A DNA stretch of 64,000 bases from Clostridium sp. CS001. Lineage in GTDB: Bacteria; Bacillota; Clostridia; Clostridiales; Clostridiaceae. How positions within the stretch are numbered: the stretch's first letter is position 1; each line of letters begins with the position of its first letter. The position numbers were made by a program, and so were the translations under genes. The stretch is from the NCBI RefSeq assembly GCF_020443565.1, contig NZ_JAIZZN010000014.1, forward strand, positions 34,632-98,631. The letters are read 5' to 3'. The notes under the pieces were generated by a model. It made no database searches. It was not told the origin of the DNA and saw only the letters and a program-made list of their open reading frames with translations. Positions 49,680 through 59,815 of the stretch are shown here, piece by piece.

Positions 49680-51031
49680 AAAATCTTACTTAGAACATCT
49701 TTTAATGAATCTGTGCCTATAATATTAATATCCTTATTATTGATTTTCTTTTGATTTCTTTCTGGTATTATAATATTATTAAATCCCAACTTACTTGCTT
49801 CATTTACTATTTTCTCACAATGGGATATGGGTCTTACTTCCCCTGTAAGTCCAATTTCACCTACAATAATTGTTTTACCTAGCTTTATTGCTTTATTCTT
49901 TACACTAGATAATAGAGCAATCGCCAGTCCTAAATCTCCAGAAGTTCCATCTAAATTCAGACCCCCTACTACATTAACGTAGACATCACAGTTATAAAAG
50001 GGTACCTTTAACTTTTTTTCTAAAACAGCTAAAATAAGATTTAATCTTGAATTATCTACCCCTACTGCAGTTCGTCTAGGCATGATTGCCTTAGTTTCAC
50101 TAACCAATGCTTGAATTTCAACTAAAATAGGCCTTGTTCCTTCAATTATCCCTATAACCACAGAGCCTTCTTGGCTAAAACTTGTTTCTTCAAGAAAGAT
50201 ACTAGAAGCATTTAATATTTGAGCTAACCCTTCTTGTCTCATTTCAAATACACCTATTTCGCTTGTTGTACCAAAACGATTCTTCATGGTTCGAAGTATT
50301 CTAAATTCTTGATTTCTCTCACCTTCAAAATATAAAACCGTATCTACCATGTGCTCAAGTACCCTAGGTCCTGCAAGTTCACCTTGCTTAGTAACATGGG
50401 CCACAATAAATAAAGGTATCGCTTTAGTTTTACCTATACGCATTAATTCATTAGCACATTCTCTAACTTGAGAAACGCTTCCGGGTGCTGAACTAACGGA
50501 AGTCTTAAAAAGAGTTTGTATGGAATCAATTATTATAAATATTGGTTTTATTTCATCTATGTATTTTTCAATAGTTTCTACATTAGTCTCCGATACTATG
50601 TATAATTCCTTTGATACCGCGTTAAGTCTGTCACCCCTCATTTTAATTTGCTCTTCTGATTCCTCACCTGAAACGTAAAGTACCTTTCCATATTTATCGC
50701 ATATGTTTTTGGCTGTTTGTAAAAGTAGCGTAGACTTACCTATACCTGGATCTCCTGATATTAATGTTAATGAGCCTTTAACTAATCCGCCACCTAATAC
50801 CCTATTTAATTCCTGGATACCTGTATTAAGTCTTTCATGTTCACTAGATGTTATATCCATTATGCTACGGGGTGCGATGCTATTACTCATAGTAACTGCT
50901 CTTTTGAACCCTGTATCTTTTACTTCCTCTATCATTGTATTCCAGTTATTGCAACTAGGACATTTCCCCAGCCATTTAGGTGCTTCATATGCACATTCTT
51001 GACAAACAAATACATTTTTAATCTTTGACAT
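49676..51031 (-). CDS. radA: DNA repair protein RadA (Sms)
   Basis: RadA is a RecA-like, DnaB-like branch-migration ATPase in recombination repair. The 451 residues show the N-terminal C4 zinc finger (C10, C13, C24, C27), Walker A GDPGIGKST (93-101), the RadA motif KNRFG, and a C-terminal Lon-protease-like domain (DGTSGDLGLAIALLSS). The end is standard, KDVLSKIF, but its stop codon lies in the inserted palindromic element, so the last residues may have been altered. Confidence 0.97.
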   Translation of the reverse strand: MSKIKNVFVCQECAYEAPKWLGKCPSCNNWNTMIEEVKDTGFKRAVTMSNSIAPRSIMDITSSEHERLNTGIQELNRVLGGGLVKGSLTLISGDPGIGKSTLLLQTAKNICDKYGKVLYVSGEESEEQIKMRGDRLNAVSKELYIVSETNVETIEKYIDEIKPIFIIIDSIQTLFKTSVSSAPGSVSQVRECANELMRIGKTKAIPLFIVAHVTKQGELAGPRVLEHMVDTVLYFEGERNQEFRILRTMKNRFGTTSEIGVFEMRQEGLAQILNASSIFLEETSFSQEGSVVIGIIEGTRPILVEIQALVSETKAIMPRRTAVGVDNSRLNLILAVLEKKLKVPFYNCDVYVNVVGGLNLDGTSGDLGLAIALLSSVKNKAIKLGKTIIVGEIGLTGEVRPISHCEKIVNEASKLGFNNIIIPERNQKKINNKDINIIGTDSLKDVLSKIF

Positions 51032-51072
51032 ATATCCGCCCCCATCACTATTTTATAACCTTTATAATCTCT

Positions 51073-51101
51073 AAAAATTAAAAAACCACTCAAGAGTGGT
51101 T
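51073..51101 (-). terminator. Terminator after clpC
   Basis: AACCACTC/GAGTGGTT (51084-51101) with a 2-base loop is followed on the minus strand by TTTTTTAATTTTT. It lies about 50 bases past the clpC stop and would reduce read-through into radA. Confidence 0.88.
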
Positions 51102-51152
51102 AAAAATTTTATGCTTTCATAAGTATATCCTTTTTAAGATATATAAACAACA

Positions 51153-53594
51153 TTAAATATGCAAAGTCTCAAAAATCAATTCATTATTTTTTATAGTTGC
51201 AATTATATTGTCACCTTTATTAATAGTACCTTTAAGTATTTCTTCAGAAAGCTTATCCTCCACAGATTTGGTTATTTCTCGTCTAAGCGGCCTAGCTCCA
51301 TAAACAGTGTTAATCCCTGCTTTAGCTAAATGTTTTTTACTTTCATCGTCAAAGCTTACATTAATCTCATGCTCCTTTAGACGTTCTTTCAATACATTAA
51401 GCATTAATTCTACAATCTCATACAAGTCCTCTTCTTCTAGTGAATGAAATACGATAATATCATCTATTCTATTTAGAAACTCAGGATTAAATGAATGTTT
51501 TAACTCTTCCATAATATTTTCCTTCATCTTCTCGTATGCTGAGTTTTGTTCATTTACTCTTACATCGAATCCTACAGACCTTTGCCTTTTTAGAGTAGAC
51601 GCTCCTACATTTGATGTCATTATAATTACTGTATTTTTAAAATCTACAGTTTTACCTTTTCCATCTGTTAACCTTCCGTCTTCTAATATCTGTAGCAAAA
51701 CATTAGTTACGTCTGGATGGGCCTTTTCAATCTCATCGAAAAGTATAACGCAGTATGGATTTCGCCTAACCTTTTCAGTTAACTGACCACCTTCCTCAAA
51801 TCCTACATACCCTGGCGGTGAACCCATAAGCCGTGACACCGTATGTTTATCCATATATTCTGACATATCTATTCTTATTATGTTATTCTCATCCCCGAAC
51901 ATAGCCTCTGCTAATGCTTTAGATAATTCTGTTTTCCCTACACCAGTAGGTCCTAAGAATATAAAAGAACCTATAGGTCTTTTGGGGTCTTTAAGTCCTA
52001 CTCTTGCCCTTCTTACGGCTCTTGAGATTGATTTGACTGCTTCACTTTGACCTATCACTCTCTTATGAAGTACCTCTTCTAACCTTAGTAGCCGCTCGGA
52101 TTCCTTTTGTGTCAATTTCTCTATAGGAATATTAGTCCACTTTGATACCACATTTGCAACTTCTAGTTCTGATACGATTAGTTCATCTATTTGATTCTGA
52201 GTCTTCCAACTATTCTTGGAGTACCCTAGCTTATCCTTTATCTGCTTCTCTCTATCCCTTAAAATAGCTGCTTTTTCAAAGTCTTGTACTGATATAGCAT
52301 CAGCTTTCTCTTTAGCTACTTTTTCCATTTCATCTTCTAAATCCTTCATGTTTGGTGGAGGGGTTAAACTTTGAATTCTTACCTTTGAACCTGCTTCATC
52401 TATAATATCTATTGCTTTATCAGGTAAATATCTATCTGATATGTATCTATGTGATAAGCTAACAGCTGCTTCAATTGCACTGTCAGTAATCTTAACCCTG
52501 TGGTGTGCTTCGTACTTATCTCTTAATCCTTTTAATATATCTACGGCTTCCTCTTTGCTTGGTTCCCCTACCGTTATAGGTTGAAACCTTCGCTCTAGTG
52601 CCGAATCCTTTTCAATATATTTTCTGTATTCCTCTATAGTTGTCGCACCTATGCATTGTATTTCTCCACGAGCGAGAGCCGGTTTTAATATATTGGAAGC
52701 ATCAATAGCCCCTTCAGCTCCTCCTGCCCCTATTATAGTATGAATCTCATCTATAAATATGATAACATCTCCTGCTTCTACTATTTCTTTCATTACCTTC
52801 TTAAGCCTTTCCTCAAATTCTCCCCTATATTTAGACCCTGCAACCATTGAAGATATATCTAAAGTTATTACTCTTTTGCCTTTTAGAACTTCTGGAATAC
52901 TACCGGAAGCTATCCTTTGTGAAAGGCCCTCTACTATTGCTGTTTTACCTACACCTGCCTCTCCAATAAGACAAGGGTTATTCTTCATTCTTCTGCATAA
53001 GATTTCTAAAAGCCTTTGAGTTTCATCGTCTCTTCCTATAACAGGATCAAGCTTTCCTTCCCTTGCCATTTCAGTTAAATCCCTACCAAACCTATCTAAG
53101 GCTTCAGTGCTATATTTCTTTTTCTCTTTTGATACCCCTCCTCTTTGAGTATCTTCTGAACCCCAATTACTTAACACTTCATTTCTTAGTTTATGAAAAT
53201 CAACACCTAGATTAGCTAAGATTGTATACGCCACACCTTCTGATTCTTTTATTAAAGCAAGTAATATATGTTCCGGACTAATATAATTATGATTTAGAGT
53301 TCTAGCTTCTAAAAGACTTAGTTCTAATAGTCTCTTTGTCCTTGGCGTTAATGGAATTTCACCCTTACATGTTTCTACATCCCCTTCACCTTCATACTCT
53401 ATTACTAATTTCTTTACGTCTTCTTGCGAAACTCCCATATCACCTAGTAATTTCTTGCATACCCCATCTTGCTGCTTTAAAATGCCTAAAAGTATATGTT
53501 CCGTTCCTATATATCCATGTTTTAGTTGCTCTGCTTCTTCCTGGGCGTACATCAAAACCTTTTGTGCTCTTTCTGTAAATTTATTAAACATCAT
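51153..53594 (-). CDS. clpC: ATP-dependent Clp protease ATP-binding subunit ClpC
   Basis: ClpC unfolds damaged and regulatory proteins for ClpP. I start at the ATG at 53594 ([14 protein letters not shown]), 813 residues, with an AAAGGTG site 7-8 bases upstream. It has the N-terminal double Clp repeat, AAA-1 with GEAGVGKTA (about 212-220), a UVR-like middle segment ([21 protein letters not shown]), and AAA-2 with GPTGVGKTE. In Bacillus ClpC needs McsB or MecA; the usual ctsR-mcsA-mcsB genes are absent upstream here. Confidence 0.97.
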   Translation of the reverse strand: MMFNKFTERAQKVLMYAQEEAEQLKHGYIGTEHILLGILKQQDGVCKKLLGDMGVSQEDVKKLVIEYEGEGDVETCKGEIPLTPRTKRLLELSLLEARTLNHNYISPEHILLALIKESEGVAYTILANLGVDFHKLRNEVLSNWGSEDTQRGGVSKEKKKYSTEALDRFGRDLTEMAREGKLDPVIGRDDETQRLLEILCRRMKNNPCLIGEAGVGKTAIVEGLSQRIASGSIPEVLKGKRVITLDISSMVAGSKYRGEFEERLKKVMKEIVEAGDVIIFIDEIHTIIGAGGAEGAIDASNILKPALARGEIQCIGATTIEEYRKYIEKDSALERRFQPITVGEPSKEEAVDILKGLRDKYEAHHRVKITDSAIEAAVSLSHRYISDRYLPDKAIDIIDEAGSKVRIQSLTPPPNMKDLEDEMEKVAKEKADAISVQDFEKAAILRDREKQIKDKLGYSKNSWKTQNQIDELIVSELEVANVVSKWTNIPIEKLTQKESERLLRLEEVLHKRVIGQSEAVKSISRAVRRARVGLKDPKRPIGSFIFLGPTGVGKTELSKALAEAMFGDENNIIRIDMSEYMDKHTVSRLMGSPPGYVGFEEGGQLTEKVRRNPYCVILFDEIEKAHPDVTNVLLQILEDGRLTDGKGKTVDFKNTVIIMTSNVGASTLKRQRSVGFDVRVNEQNSAYEKMKENIMEELKHSFNPEFLNRIDDIIVFHSLEEEDLYEIVELMLNVLKERLKEHEINVSFDDESKKHLAKAGINTVYGARPLRREITKSVEDKLSEEILKGTINKGDNIIATIKNNELIFETLHI

Positions 53595-53744
53595 ATTCAA
53601 ACACCTTTCTTGCAATGAATTTACTTATTTCTTTATTATATCCACTTCTATAACAATTCTTTCATTACATAAGATCCTTATTTTCTTATTTACTATACAA
53701 ACACACCAAGCATGTTCATACACATAATGTATATTCTATTTTAA

Positions 53745-53966
53745 TTAAGATATATTTCTGTTTATATATTTTCTATCTTTATACAACTTAGAAATTCCAT
53801 CTTTATAGTCAAAAAAATTAATAACTATACATTTATCTTCATAGTACCTAATATTGATGCCCTCACTGGACTTTAAAACCACATTTATTTCTGAATTACC
53901 CTTAAAGTATGTGAAGCTTTTACTTTCATGCAATAGTTCTATAATAGAATTCTTATTTTTAATCAT
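53745..53966 (-). CDS. Hypothetical small protein
   Basis: The product of 73 residues (MIKNKNSIIELLHESKSFTY start) has no family I recognise. It has no signal peptide or membrane segment; it is rich in Lys, Ile, Asn and Tyr and looks like a small globular alpha/beta protein. A strong AAAGGAGGAG ribosome site 6 bases before the ATG supports real translation. It lies alone between clpC and an ABC exporter, at the place where ctsR-mcsA-mcsB would be expected, but it does not resemble them. Confidence 0.65.
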   Translation of the reverse strand: MIKNKNSIIELLHESKSFTYFKGNSEINVVLKSSEGINIRYYEDKCIVINFFDYKDGISKLYKDRKYINRNIS

Positions 53967-54150
53967 TTCGCTCCTCCTTTGAAAATTTTCTGAAAACCTT
54001 TTTAAAATTAAGGTAGTAATAAATTCATGAATTTATTTACCATATATTAACTATTCTATAACGGTTTTTTTTCTCCTTGTTAATATACATATTTTCGTAG
54101 TGTATTTTCCTACATTTTGATACATAATATCCCTTATTACTTGTTAATCA

Positions 54151-54197
54151 CAAAAAAACAAAGGCTTTCCTTCTTAAAACAAGAAGATAAGCCTTTA
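54151..54197 (-). terminator. Terminator after the ABC exporter gene
   Basis: AAAGGCTTATCTTCTT pairs with AAGAAGGAAAGCCTTT (54160-54196) around a 4-base loop; on the minus strand GTTTTTTTG follows. It starts about 40 bases after the exporter stop. Confidence 0.9.
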
Positions 54198-54236
54198 TTT
54201 CATAAAATTATGTTTAATTAAAAGTCTAAATTTGAA

Positions 54237-55973
54237 CTATATCACTTCATCTGGTATATATCCCTTAAATTGAGCATGATACAACTTTGAATATATTCCA
54301 TCAACCTTTATTAAATCCTTATGTGTACCTTTTTCCTGTATACCCTTATCTGTAATTACTACTATTTCATCTGCATTTCTTATAGTAGAAAGTCTATGGG
54401 CTACTACAAGTGTTGTTCTTCCCTTAGATAACTGCTCTAATGACTTTTGTATTATCATCTCCGTAGCGTTATCTAATGCTGATGTAGCCTCATCTAGGAT
54501 TAATATAGGAGGATTCTTTAAAAATACCCTAGCTATAGACATCCTTTGTTTTTGTCCACCAGATAATTTAACTCCTCTTTCCCCTATGCTTGTATCATAA
54601 CCATCGTATAGTGACATTATAAAGTTATGTATATTTGCATTTTTAGCTGCTTCAATTACATCTTCATCACTAGCATCAGGTCGTCCATATAATATATTTT
54701 CTTTTATAGTTCCTGCAAATAAAAATACTTCTTGTTGAACTATCCCTATGTTTTGTCTTAATGATTTCAAGGTAACATCCTTTATACTATTACCATCAAT
54801 GAAAATATCTCCTTTGTCTAATTCATAAAATCTTGGAATAAGGTGGCACAATGTAGTTTTACCTCCACCGGATGGTCCAACAAGCGCTAAAGTTTTACCT
54901 TGTTTTATGTGTAAATTCATATTAGACAAAATTGAGGATTTCTCGTTATAACTAAAAGTTACATCCTTAAGTTCTATATCTCCCATTACATCTTTTAGCA
55001 CTATGGCATCATCCTTATCAGTTATTTCAGGTTTTATACTCATAAGCTCAATGAAACGCTCAAACCCAGACATCCCCGTTTGATATTGCTCAACAAATGA
55101 TGTAAGCCTTCGAATCGGTTGCACAAAGAATTGTATATATAATAAATATGCTACTAAGTCTGGTACGTTAATCCACTTCTTATATACAAAATATCCCCCA
55201 AATCCAAAAATAATAACGTTTAGTATATCAACAAAAAACTTTACACCAGAAGAAAACTCTGCCATATATTTATATGCATATTGTCTTGATTTTTTAAACT
55301 GTTCATTTCCTTCATCAAACTTATCTTTTTCATATTCTTCATTAGTAAAGGATTTAGAAACTCTAATACCTGATATACTACTTTCCAAGCTTGAATTTAC
55401 ATTTGCAACTTCTTTTCTGACAGATTTAAAGGCTTCTGACATCTTAATTCTCTTACTCATAGCAAACCATATCATGAAAGGTAGGGAAGCAAATATTATT
55501 AATGTAAGCTTTACATTAATTGTACAAAGTGCAATAAATGATCCTACAAGCATAACTACAGAAATAAATACATCCTCTGGACCATGATGCGCAAGTTCTG
55601 ATATCTCCATTAAATCATTAATGATCTTTGACATAATATGTCCGGTTTTATTATCATCAAAATATTTAAAAGATAATGTTTGAAGATGAGAAAATATATC
55701 CTTCCTCATTTCATACTGCATCCTAACCCCTACAACATGTCCCCAATACTCAATTATGTAATTAAATATTAACTTTAATATGTATAGAAATGCTAATACG
55801 CCTGTAAATATTAATACCATACGTATATTCCCTTGCGGCAACGCCTCATTTAAAATACTTCTTGTTACCATTGGGAAAACTAAATCTAGCGCTGCTACTA
55901 AGAACGCACAAACCATATCTAATATGAATAATTTTTTATGAGGACCGTAATAAGAAATAAACTTTTTAATCAT
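54237..55973 (-). CDS. ABC exporter, half-transporter (lipid/multidrug type)
   Basis: The 578 residues form one membrane domain of about six helices (residues 1-310) and one ATPase domain, as in MsbA, BmrA and Sav1866-type homodimeric exporters. Motifs: Walker A GPSGGGKTT, Q-loop IVQQEVFLF, signature LSGGQKQR, Walker B ILILDEATSALD, and switch His AHRLSTI. The substrate cannot be told. It follows a pepP-like gene after a hairpin and has its own AAGGAGG ribosome site. Confidence 0.95.
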   Translation of the reverse strand: MIKKFISYYGPHKKLFILDMVCAFLVAALDLVFPMVTRSILNEALPQGNIRMVLIFTGVLAFLYILKLIFNYIIEYWGHVVGVRMQYEMRKDIFSHLQTLSFKYFDDNKTGHIMSKIINDLMEISELAHHGPEDVFISVVMLVGSFIALCTINVKLTLIIFASLPFMIWFAMSKRIKMSEAFKSVRKEVANVNSSLESSISGIRVSKSFTNEEYEKDKFDEGNEQFKKSRQYAYKYMAEFSSGVKFFVDILNVIIFGFGGYFVYKKWINVPDLVAYLLYIQFFVQPIRRLTSFVEQYQTGMSGFERFIELMSIKPEITDKDDAIVLKDVMGDIELKDVTFSYNEKSSILSNMNLHIKQGKTLALVGPSGGGKTTLCHLIPRFYELDKGDIFIDGNSIKDVTLKSLRQNIGIVQQEVFLFAGTIKENILYGRPDASDEDVIEAAKNANIHNFIMSLYDGYDTSIGERGVKLSGGQKQRMSIARVFLKNPPILILDEATSALDNATEMIIQKSLEQLSKGRTTLVVAHRLSTIRNADEIVVITDKGIQEKGTHKDLIKVDGIYSKLYHAQFKGYIPDEVI

Positions 55974-55987
55974 GTGATTTTCCTCCT

Positions 55988-56020
55988 TAAAAAATAAGTA
56001 GTAATTTACAGTTACTACTT
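55988..56020 (-). terminator. Terminator between the pepP-like gene and the ABC exporter
   Basis: AAGTAGTAA (55996-56004) pairs with TTACTACTT (56012-56020) around a 7-base loop and ATTTTTTA follows on the minus strand. It ends 15 bases before the exporter start, overlapping the region of its ribosome site, so it could also affect exporter translation. Confidence 0.8.
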
Positions 56021-56040
56021 ACAATAAATATATATAAAAT

Positions 56041-57282
56041 CTACTTTGCCATAAATGCTTCAATTTCTTCTACTGTTTTTATAATTTGTTTTGAAAGGTT
56101 TTCACAGCCATCTTCTGTGATTAATATATCATCTTCAATTCTAATTCCAATATTCTCCTCTTCTATATAAAGTCCTGGCTCATTGGTAAACACCATTCCT
56201 GGTTTTAACTCCACATCACGACTTCCTACATCATGAGTATCCAGTCCTAAATAATGGCTTACACCATGAAAATAATACTTAGATAACTCACCATCTTCTT
56301 TAATAAGACCCAGCTCTTTGCATCCTTCTGCTAGTACTTTTTTAGCTGTCTCATTTAAAACTGAAAATAATATGCCTGGTTTTGCAATTGCTGTTACAGC
56401 CTCTTGTGCTCTTAATACTACATTATAAATTTGTTTTTGTCTTTCCGCAAACTTTCCATTTACTGGAAATGTTCGGCTTATATCTGCATTATAATATTTA
56501 TATTGAGCTCCTAGGTCGAATAATACTAGCTTACCATCTTCAAGTTCACTATCATTTTCACTGTAATGAAGTATCGTTGCATTCTTACCACAAGCTGCAA
56601 TAGTGTGAAAAGCATACTCTTTTACGCCGTTGCTTTTCAGTATAAGGTCAAAGTAAGCCTCTAATTCATACTCTCTCATTCCTGCTTTAGAGTTTTTCAT
56701 TAGTGCTTTTATCCCTTTATCAGTTATATCTATAGCTTCTCTAATTAATTCGATTTCTTCTTCTGATTTTATAAGTCTAAGGCTAGCTATTTCATGATAT
56801 ATATTATTTATTCTAAGGTAAGGATACCTTTCAACTACAGCATTTGCAAATCTTTGAGGTGTACTGGCAGACATATTAAACTGTTGTCTTTCAAGGTCTA
56901 AATATAAACTTTCTATCTCAGTTCTATCCAAAATTAAGCCTAGAGTTTCTTCAAATTCTTCTATAAATTTAGTTTTTTCTATGCCCGAGATTTCTCTTAC
57001 TTCCTTTTCAGACATTTTCTCTCCTACCCATCTAGCCATAATAGGGTCATTTTTTTCAATAAACAGAGTTTCTTCTACTTTGCCATTTCTTTTCACTAAC
57101 ATTAAAATCATTTTCTCTCTATCAATTCCTGTTAGATAGTAAAAATTTCTATTTGGAGTAAACGCATATGTTTCATCAGCGGATTTGTATGGTGCCTGAC
57201 CTGCAAATACTAATGTTATGGAATTCTCTTCTAACTTGTCCCATAAATTCTTTCTATTTCTAACAAATAACTCTTTTTTCAT
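56041..57282 (-). CDS. Xaa-Pro aminopeptidase (M24B, PepP-like)
   Basis: The 413 residues have an N-terminal AMP_N domain (about 1-130, with FTPNRNFYYLTGID) and a C-terminal pita-bread metallopeptidase. Metal and substrate residues are seen in order: DLGAQYKYYNADISRTFPV (two Asp), HGVSHYLGLDTHDVG (His), NEPGLYIEE (Glu) and GIRIEDDIL (Glu). It removes residues before proline from short peptides, completing peptide breakdown in the cytoplasm. The gene diverges from the two-component system. Confidence 0.95.
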   Translation of the reverse strand: MKKELFVRNRKNLWDKLEENSITLVFAGQAPYKSADETYAFTPNRNFYYLTGIDREKMILMLVKRNGKVEETLFIEKNDPIMARWVGEKMSEKEVREISGIEKTKFIEEFEETLGLILDRTEIESLYLDLERQQFNMSASTPQRFANAVVERYPYLRINNIYHEIASLRLIKSEEEIELIREAIDITDKGIKALMKNSKAGMREYELEAYFDLILKSNGVKEYAFHTIAACGKNATILHYSENDSELEDGKLVLFDLGAQYKYYNADISRTFPVNGKFAERQKQIYNVVLRAQEAVTAIAKPGILFSVLNETAKKVLAEGCKELGLIKEDGELSKYYFHGVSHYLGLDTHDVGSRDVELKPGMVFTNEPGLYIEEENIGIRIEDDILITEDGCENLSKQIIKTVEEIEAFMAK

Positions 57283-57532
57283 TTCAATCCCCCCATAGTG
57301 TTTCTAAATAAAAAATAGTAGTTTTTTATCTTATTTCTCCCTATAACATAACACTCTGCTTAATTAATTTCAATAATTTTCTACAAACGCTTCAACTATT
57401 ATATATACTATCACCCTAAGTTTCCTCTTACCTTAATTGTTTTAAGAAACATTTTATTAATCTCTCATAATATGATATATTTTTATTAAAGCAAATATCT
57501 TTTTATTAAAAATACTAAAATAATAAAAGAAT

Positions 57533-57575
57533 GGAGGGTCTTCAAAGACTTTTATAACTTTGAAGTAACGTTATG
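57533..57575 (+). promoter_or_regulatory. Ribosome site held 34 bases upstream by an 8-bp hairpin
   Basis: The response-regulator start ATG (57573-57575) has no good ribosome site in the usual window. GGAGGG lies at 57533-57538, and between them is an exact stem CTTCAAAG (57540-57547) / CTTTGAAG (57558-57565) with a 10-base loop. If the stem forms, only 8 bases remain between GGAGGG and ATG. This predicts structure-dependent initiation. A short frame (ATG at 57531, eight codons) overlaps the same site. Confidence 0.55.
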
Positions 57576-58253
57576 AAAAAAACTATACTGGTAGTTGAGG
57601 ATGAAGATAGAATGAGAAAGCTTATACGTGATTATCTCAAAATAGAAGATTTTAATGTGGTAGAAGCAACAAATGGAACCGATGCCTTGCTGGAATTTAC
57701 TAGTAACAATATAGACTTAATTATATTAGATGTAATGATGCCAAACCTGGATGGATTTTCAGTGTGCAAAACTATAAGGCAAACCTCTGATGTTCCTATA
57801 ATATTCTTAACAGCCAAAGGTGAAGAAGAGGATAAGCTTACAGGTTTTGAACTTGGCGCTGATGAATATGTGACCAAACCCTTTAGTCCAAAGGTTCTTG
57901 TAGCAAGGAGTAAAGCTCTTTTAAAGAGAGTAGAAGGAAGCCTAGGCAAGCCAGATAATATATTTGATATTCAAGGTTTAAAAGTCAATCTTCTATCTCG
58001 CCAAGTATATGTAGATGGCAGTGAAATAAATCTTTCTCCCACAGAATATGATTTACTAGCGTACCTAATTAAAAACAAAGGGATAGTTTTATCTAGGAAT
58101 GCCTTACTAGATAATGTATGGGGTTACAGTTATGATGGCGACCTACGGACTGTTGATACTCACATAAAAAGATTAAGAGAAAAGCTCATAAATAAATCAA
58201 AATTTATTTGCACTGTACGCGGTTCTGGTTATAGATTTGAGGTGATTGAATGA
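57573..58253 (+). CDS. OmpR-family response regulator
   Basis: The 226 residues comprise a receiver domain (acidic pocket E9-D10, phosphorylation site D53 in LIILDVMMP, T80, K102) and a winged-helix DNA-binding domain (LSPTEYDLLAYLIKNKGIVLSR, TVDTHIKRLREKL, GSGYRFEV). The stop overlaps the kinase start by ATGA, so the pair is co-translated. Its regulon is unknown; the two 11-base repeats upstream at about 57480 and 57500 may be autoregulatory sites. Translation seems to depend on a hairpin. Confidence 0.95.
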   Translation: MKKTILVVEDEDRMRKLIRDYLKIEDFNVVEATNGTDALLEFTSNNIDLIILDVMMPNLDGFSVCKTIRQTSDVPIIFLTAKGEEEDKLTGFELGADEYVTKPFSPKVLVARSKALLKRVEGSLGKPDNIFDIQGLKVNLLSRQVYVDGSEINLSPTEYDLLAYLIKNKGIVLSRNALLDNVWGYSYDGDLRTVDTHIKRLREKLINKSKFICTVRGSGYRFEVIE

Positions 58254-59749
58254 AAAAAAATGGAATCACCTTGAAGTTATTTGCTGTTACGGTAGTGTTC
58301 TTATTCCTTTTTATAAGTGCAGTTATCTCTATTCAATTCCTATTTTTCGAAAAATTTTATGTCACTCAAAAGACAAAAGAACTAAAATCTAATGTAGAAA
58401 AATTTAAATCTGATTATCCTAATTATAATTCCAATAATATTTTCAATGCAATGAGTGATTTTGAAGATAAAAACAATGCAAAAATAGCCATCTTAGAAAA
58501 CAGTGGTACACTTAAATTAATAAAACAGCCCATGATAAATGAAAAGCAATCTAGGAGCTCAGAAACAATGATGCTAGCTATTAATAATTGGATATCTTCT
58601 TTAGAAAATTATTTTGATGTTTTAAGTACTAAAAAAACCATAGTATATACCCTTAAACATCCATCTTTACATACAGACAATTTGGTTTTAGTATCACCGG
58701 TAATATCAAATGGTGAAATACAAGATATTGTTTTTGTGTTATCTACGCTACAACCTGTAGGTGAAGCAACATATGTTACAAGAAAATATTATGTTTATGT
58801 CTACATTGCTGCTGTAATTTTAATAGCCGTACTTTCTTTAATTTATTCTAAGATGGTTTCAAAACCACTTATTTCTTTAAACTCTACAGCTACAAAAATT
58901 TCACAGTTAGATTTCTCTGCCAAATGCCAAATAGCTTCTAATGATGAAATAGGTAGTCTAGGAAGAACCTTGAACTTTTTGTCCGAAAAACTAGGGGCAA
59001 CTCTAACTGAACTTAAAACTGCTAATGATCAGCTTAAAGGAGACATTGAAAAAGAAAGGCAATTAGAAAAAATGACAAAAGAATTTATCGCTAGCGTTTC
59101 CCATGAACTTAAAACTCCCATCAGCCTTATAGAAGGCTATGCAGAAGGATTAAAAGATGGTATACCTAAAGGAGATGATGTAGCTTACTATTTAGATGTA
59201 ATAATAGATGAATCTAAAAATATGAATTCTTTAGTATGTGATATGATGGATTTATCCCAATTAGAGTCAGGTAACTTTAAATTAAACATGTCAGAATTTA
59301 ATGTTTTAGAACTAGTTAGCTCCATATACAAGAAGTATCTAAATAGTATAAATGATAGATACCTTAAGCTAAATATACCCTCTGATATGAAAAATATAAT
59401 GGTTTACGGTGACCCTTATAGGATAAAAGAGGTTATGAATAATTTAATAAGTAATGCCATAAGGCACACGCCTATTAAAAAGAATATAATAATTGCACTA
59501 AAAATAGTAGAAGGTAAAGTGTCAGTAGAAATAGAAAATGAGGGTAGCTTTATTAGCAGTGAAGATTTAGATAGAATTTGGGATAGATTTTACAAGGTAG
59601 ATAAGTCTGGTAATAAGAACTTTGGCGGTACAGGTCTTGGTTTATCTATAGTTAAAAACATATTATTTCTTCACAAAAGTTATTTTGGTGTTTCAAATAC
59701 AGATACAGGTGTTTGCTTTTACTTTACTTTGGACATTATAACAAGCTAA
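58250..59749 (+). CDS. Sensor histidine kinase
   Basis: The 499 residues have an N-terminal membrane segment (about 9-33), an extracellular sensor of about 145 residues without a motif I know, a second membrane segment (181-199), HAMP (about 200-255), a dimerisation/phosphotransfer domain with H285 in SVSHELKTP, and a catalytic domain with NNLISNAIRHT (N box), IWDRFYKVDKSG and GGTGLGLSIV (G boxes). It is an orthodox class I kinase, co-encoded with the response regulator. The signal is unknown. Confidence 0.96.
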   Translation: MKKNGITLKLFAVTVVFLFLFISAVISIQFLFFEKFYVTQKTKELKSNVEKFKSDYPNYNSNNIFNAMSDFEDKNNAKIAILENSGTLKLIKQPMINEKQSRSSETMMLAINNWISSLENYFDVLSTKKTIVYTLKHPSLHTDNLVLVSPVISNGEIQDIVFVLSTLQPVGEATYVTRKYYVYVYIAAVILIAVLSLIYSKMVSKPLISLNSTATKISQLDFSAKCQIASNDEIGSLGRTLNFLSEKLGATLTELKTANDQLKGDIEKERQLEKMTKEFIASVSHELKTPISLIEGYAEGLKDGIPKGDDVAYYLDVIIDESKNMNSLVCDMMDLSQLESGNFKLNMSEFNVLELVSSIYKKYLNSINDRYLKLNIPSDMKNIMVYGDPYRIKEVMNNLISNAIRHTPIKKNIIIALKIVEGKVSVEIENEGSFISSEDLDRIWDRFYKVDKSGNKNFGGTGLGLSIVKNILFLHKSYFGVSNTDTGVCFYFTLDIITS

Positions 59750-59752
59750 ATA

Positions 59753-59790
59753 CTAGAGCAGATATATTTATTTCAATATATCTGCTCTAG
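59753..59790. terminator. Terminator after the two-component system
   Basis: A perfect 15-bp stem (CTAGAGCAGATATAT at 59753-59767 with 59776-59790) has an 8-base loop. TGTTT follows on the plus strand; on the minus strand it serves as the end of the histidine-phosphatase gene (stop 59816). It is thus a shared terminator for converging genes. Confidence 0.9.
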
Positions 59791-59815
59791 TGTTTAAAAC
59801 CATAAATTCTGTCTT

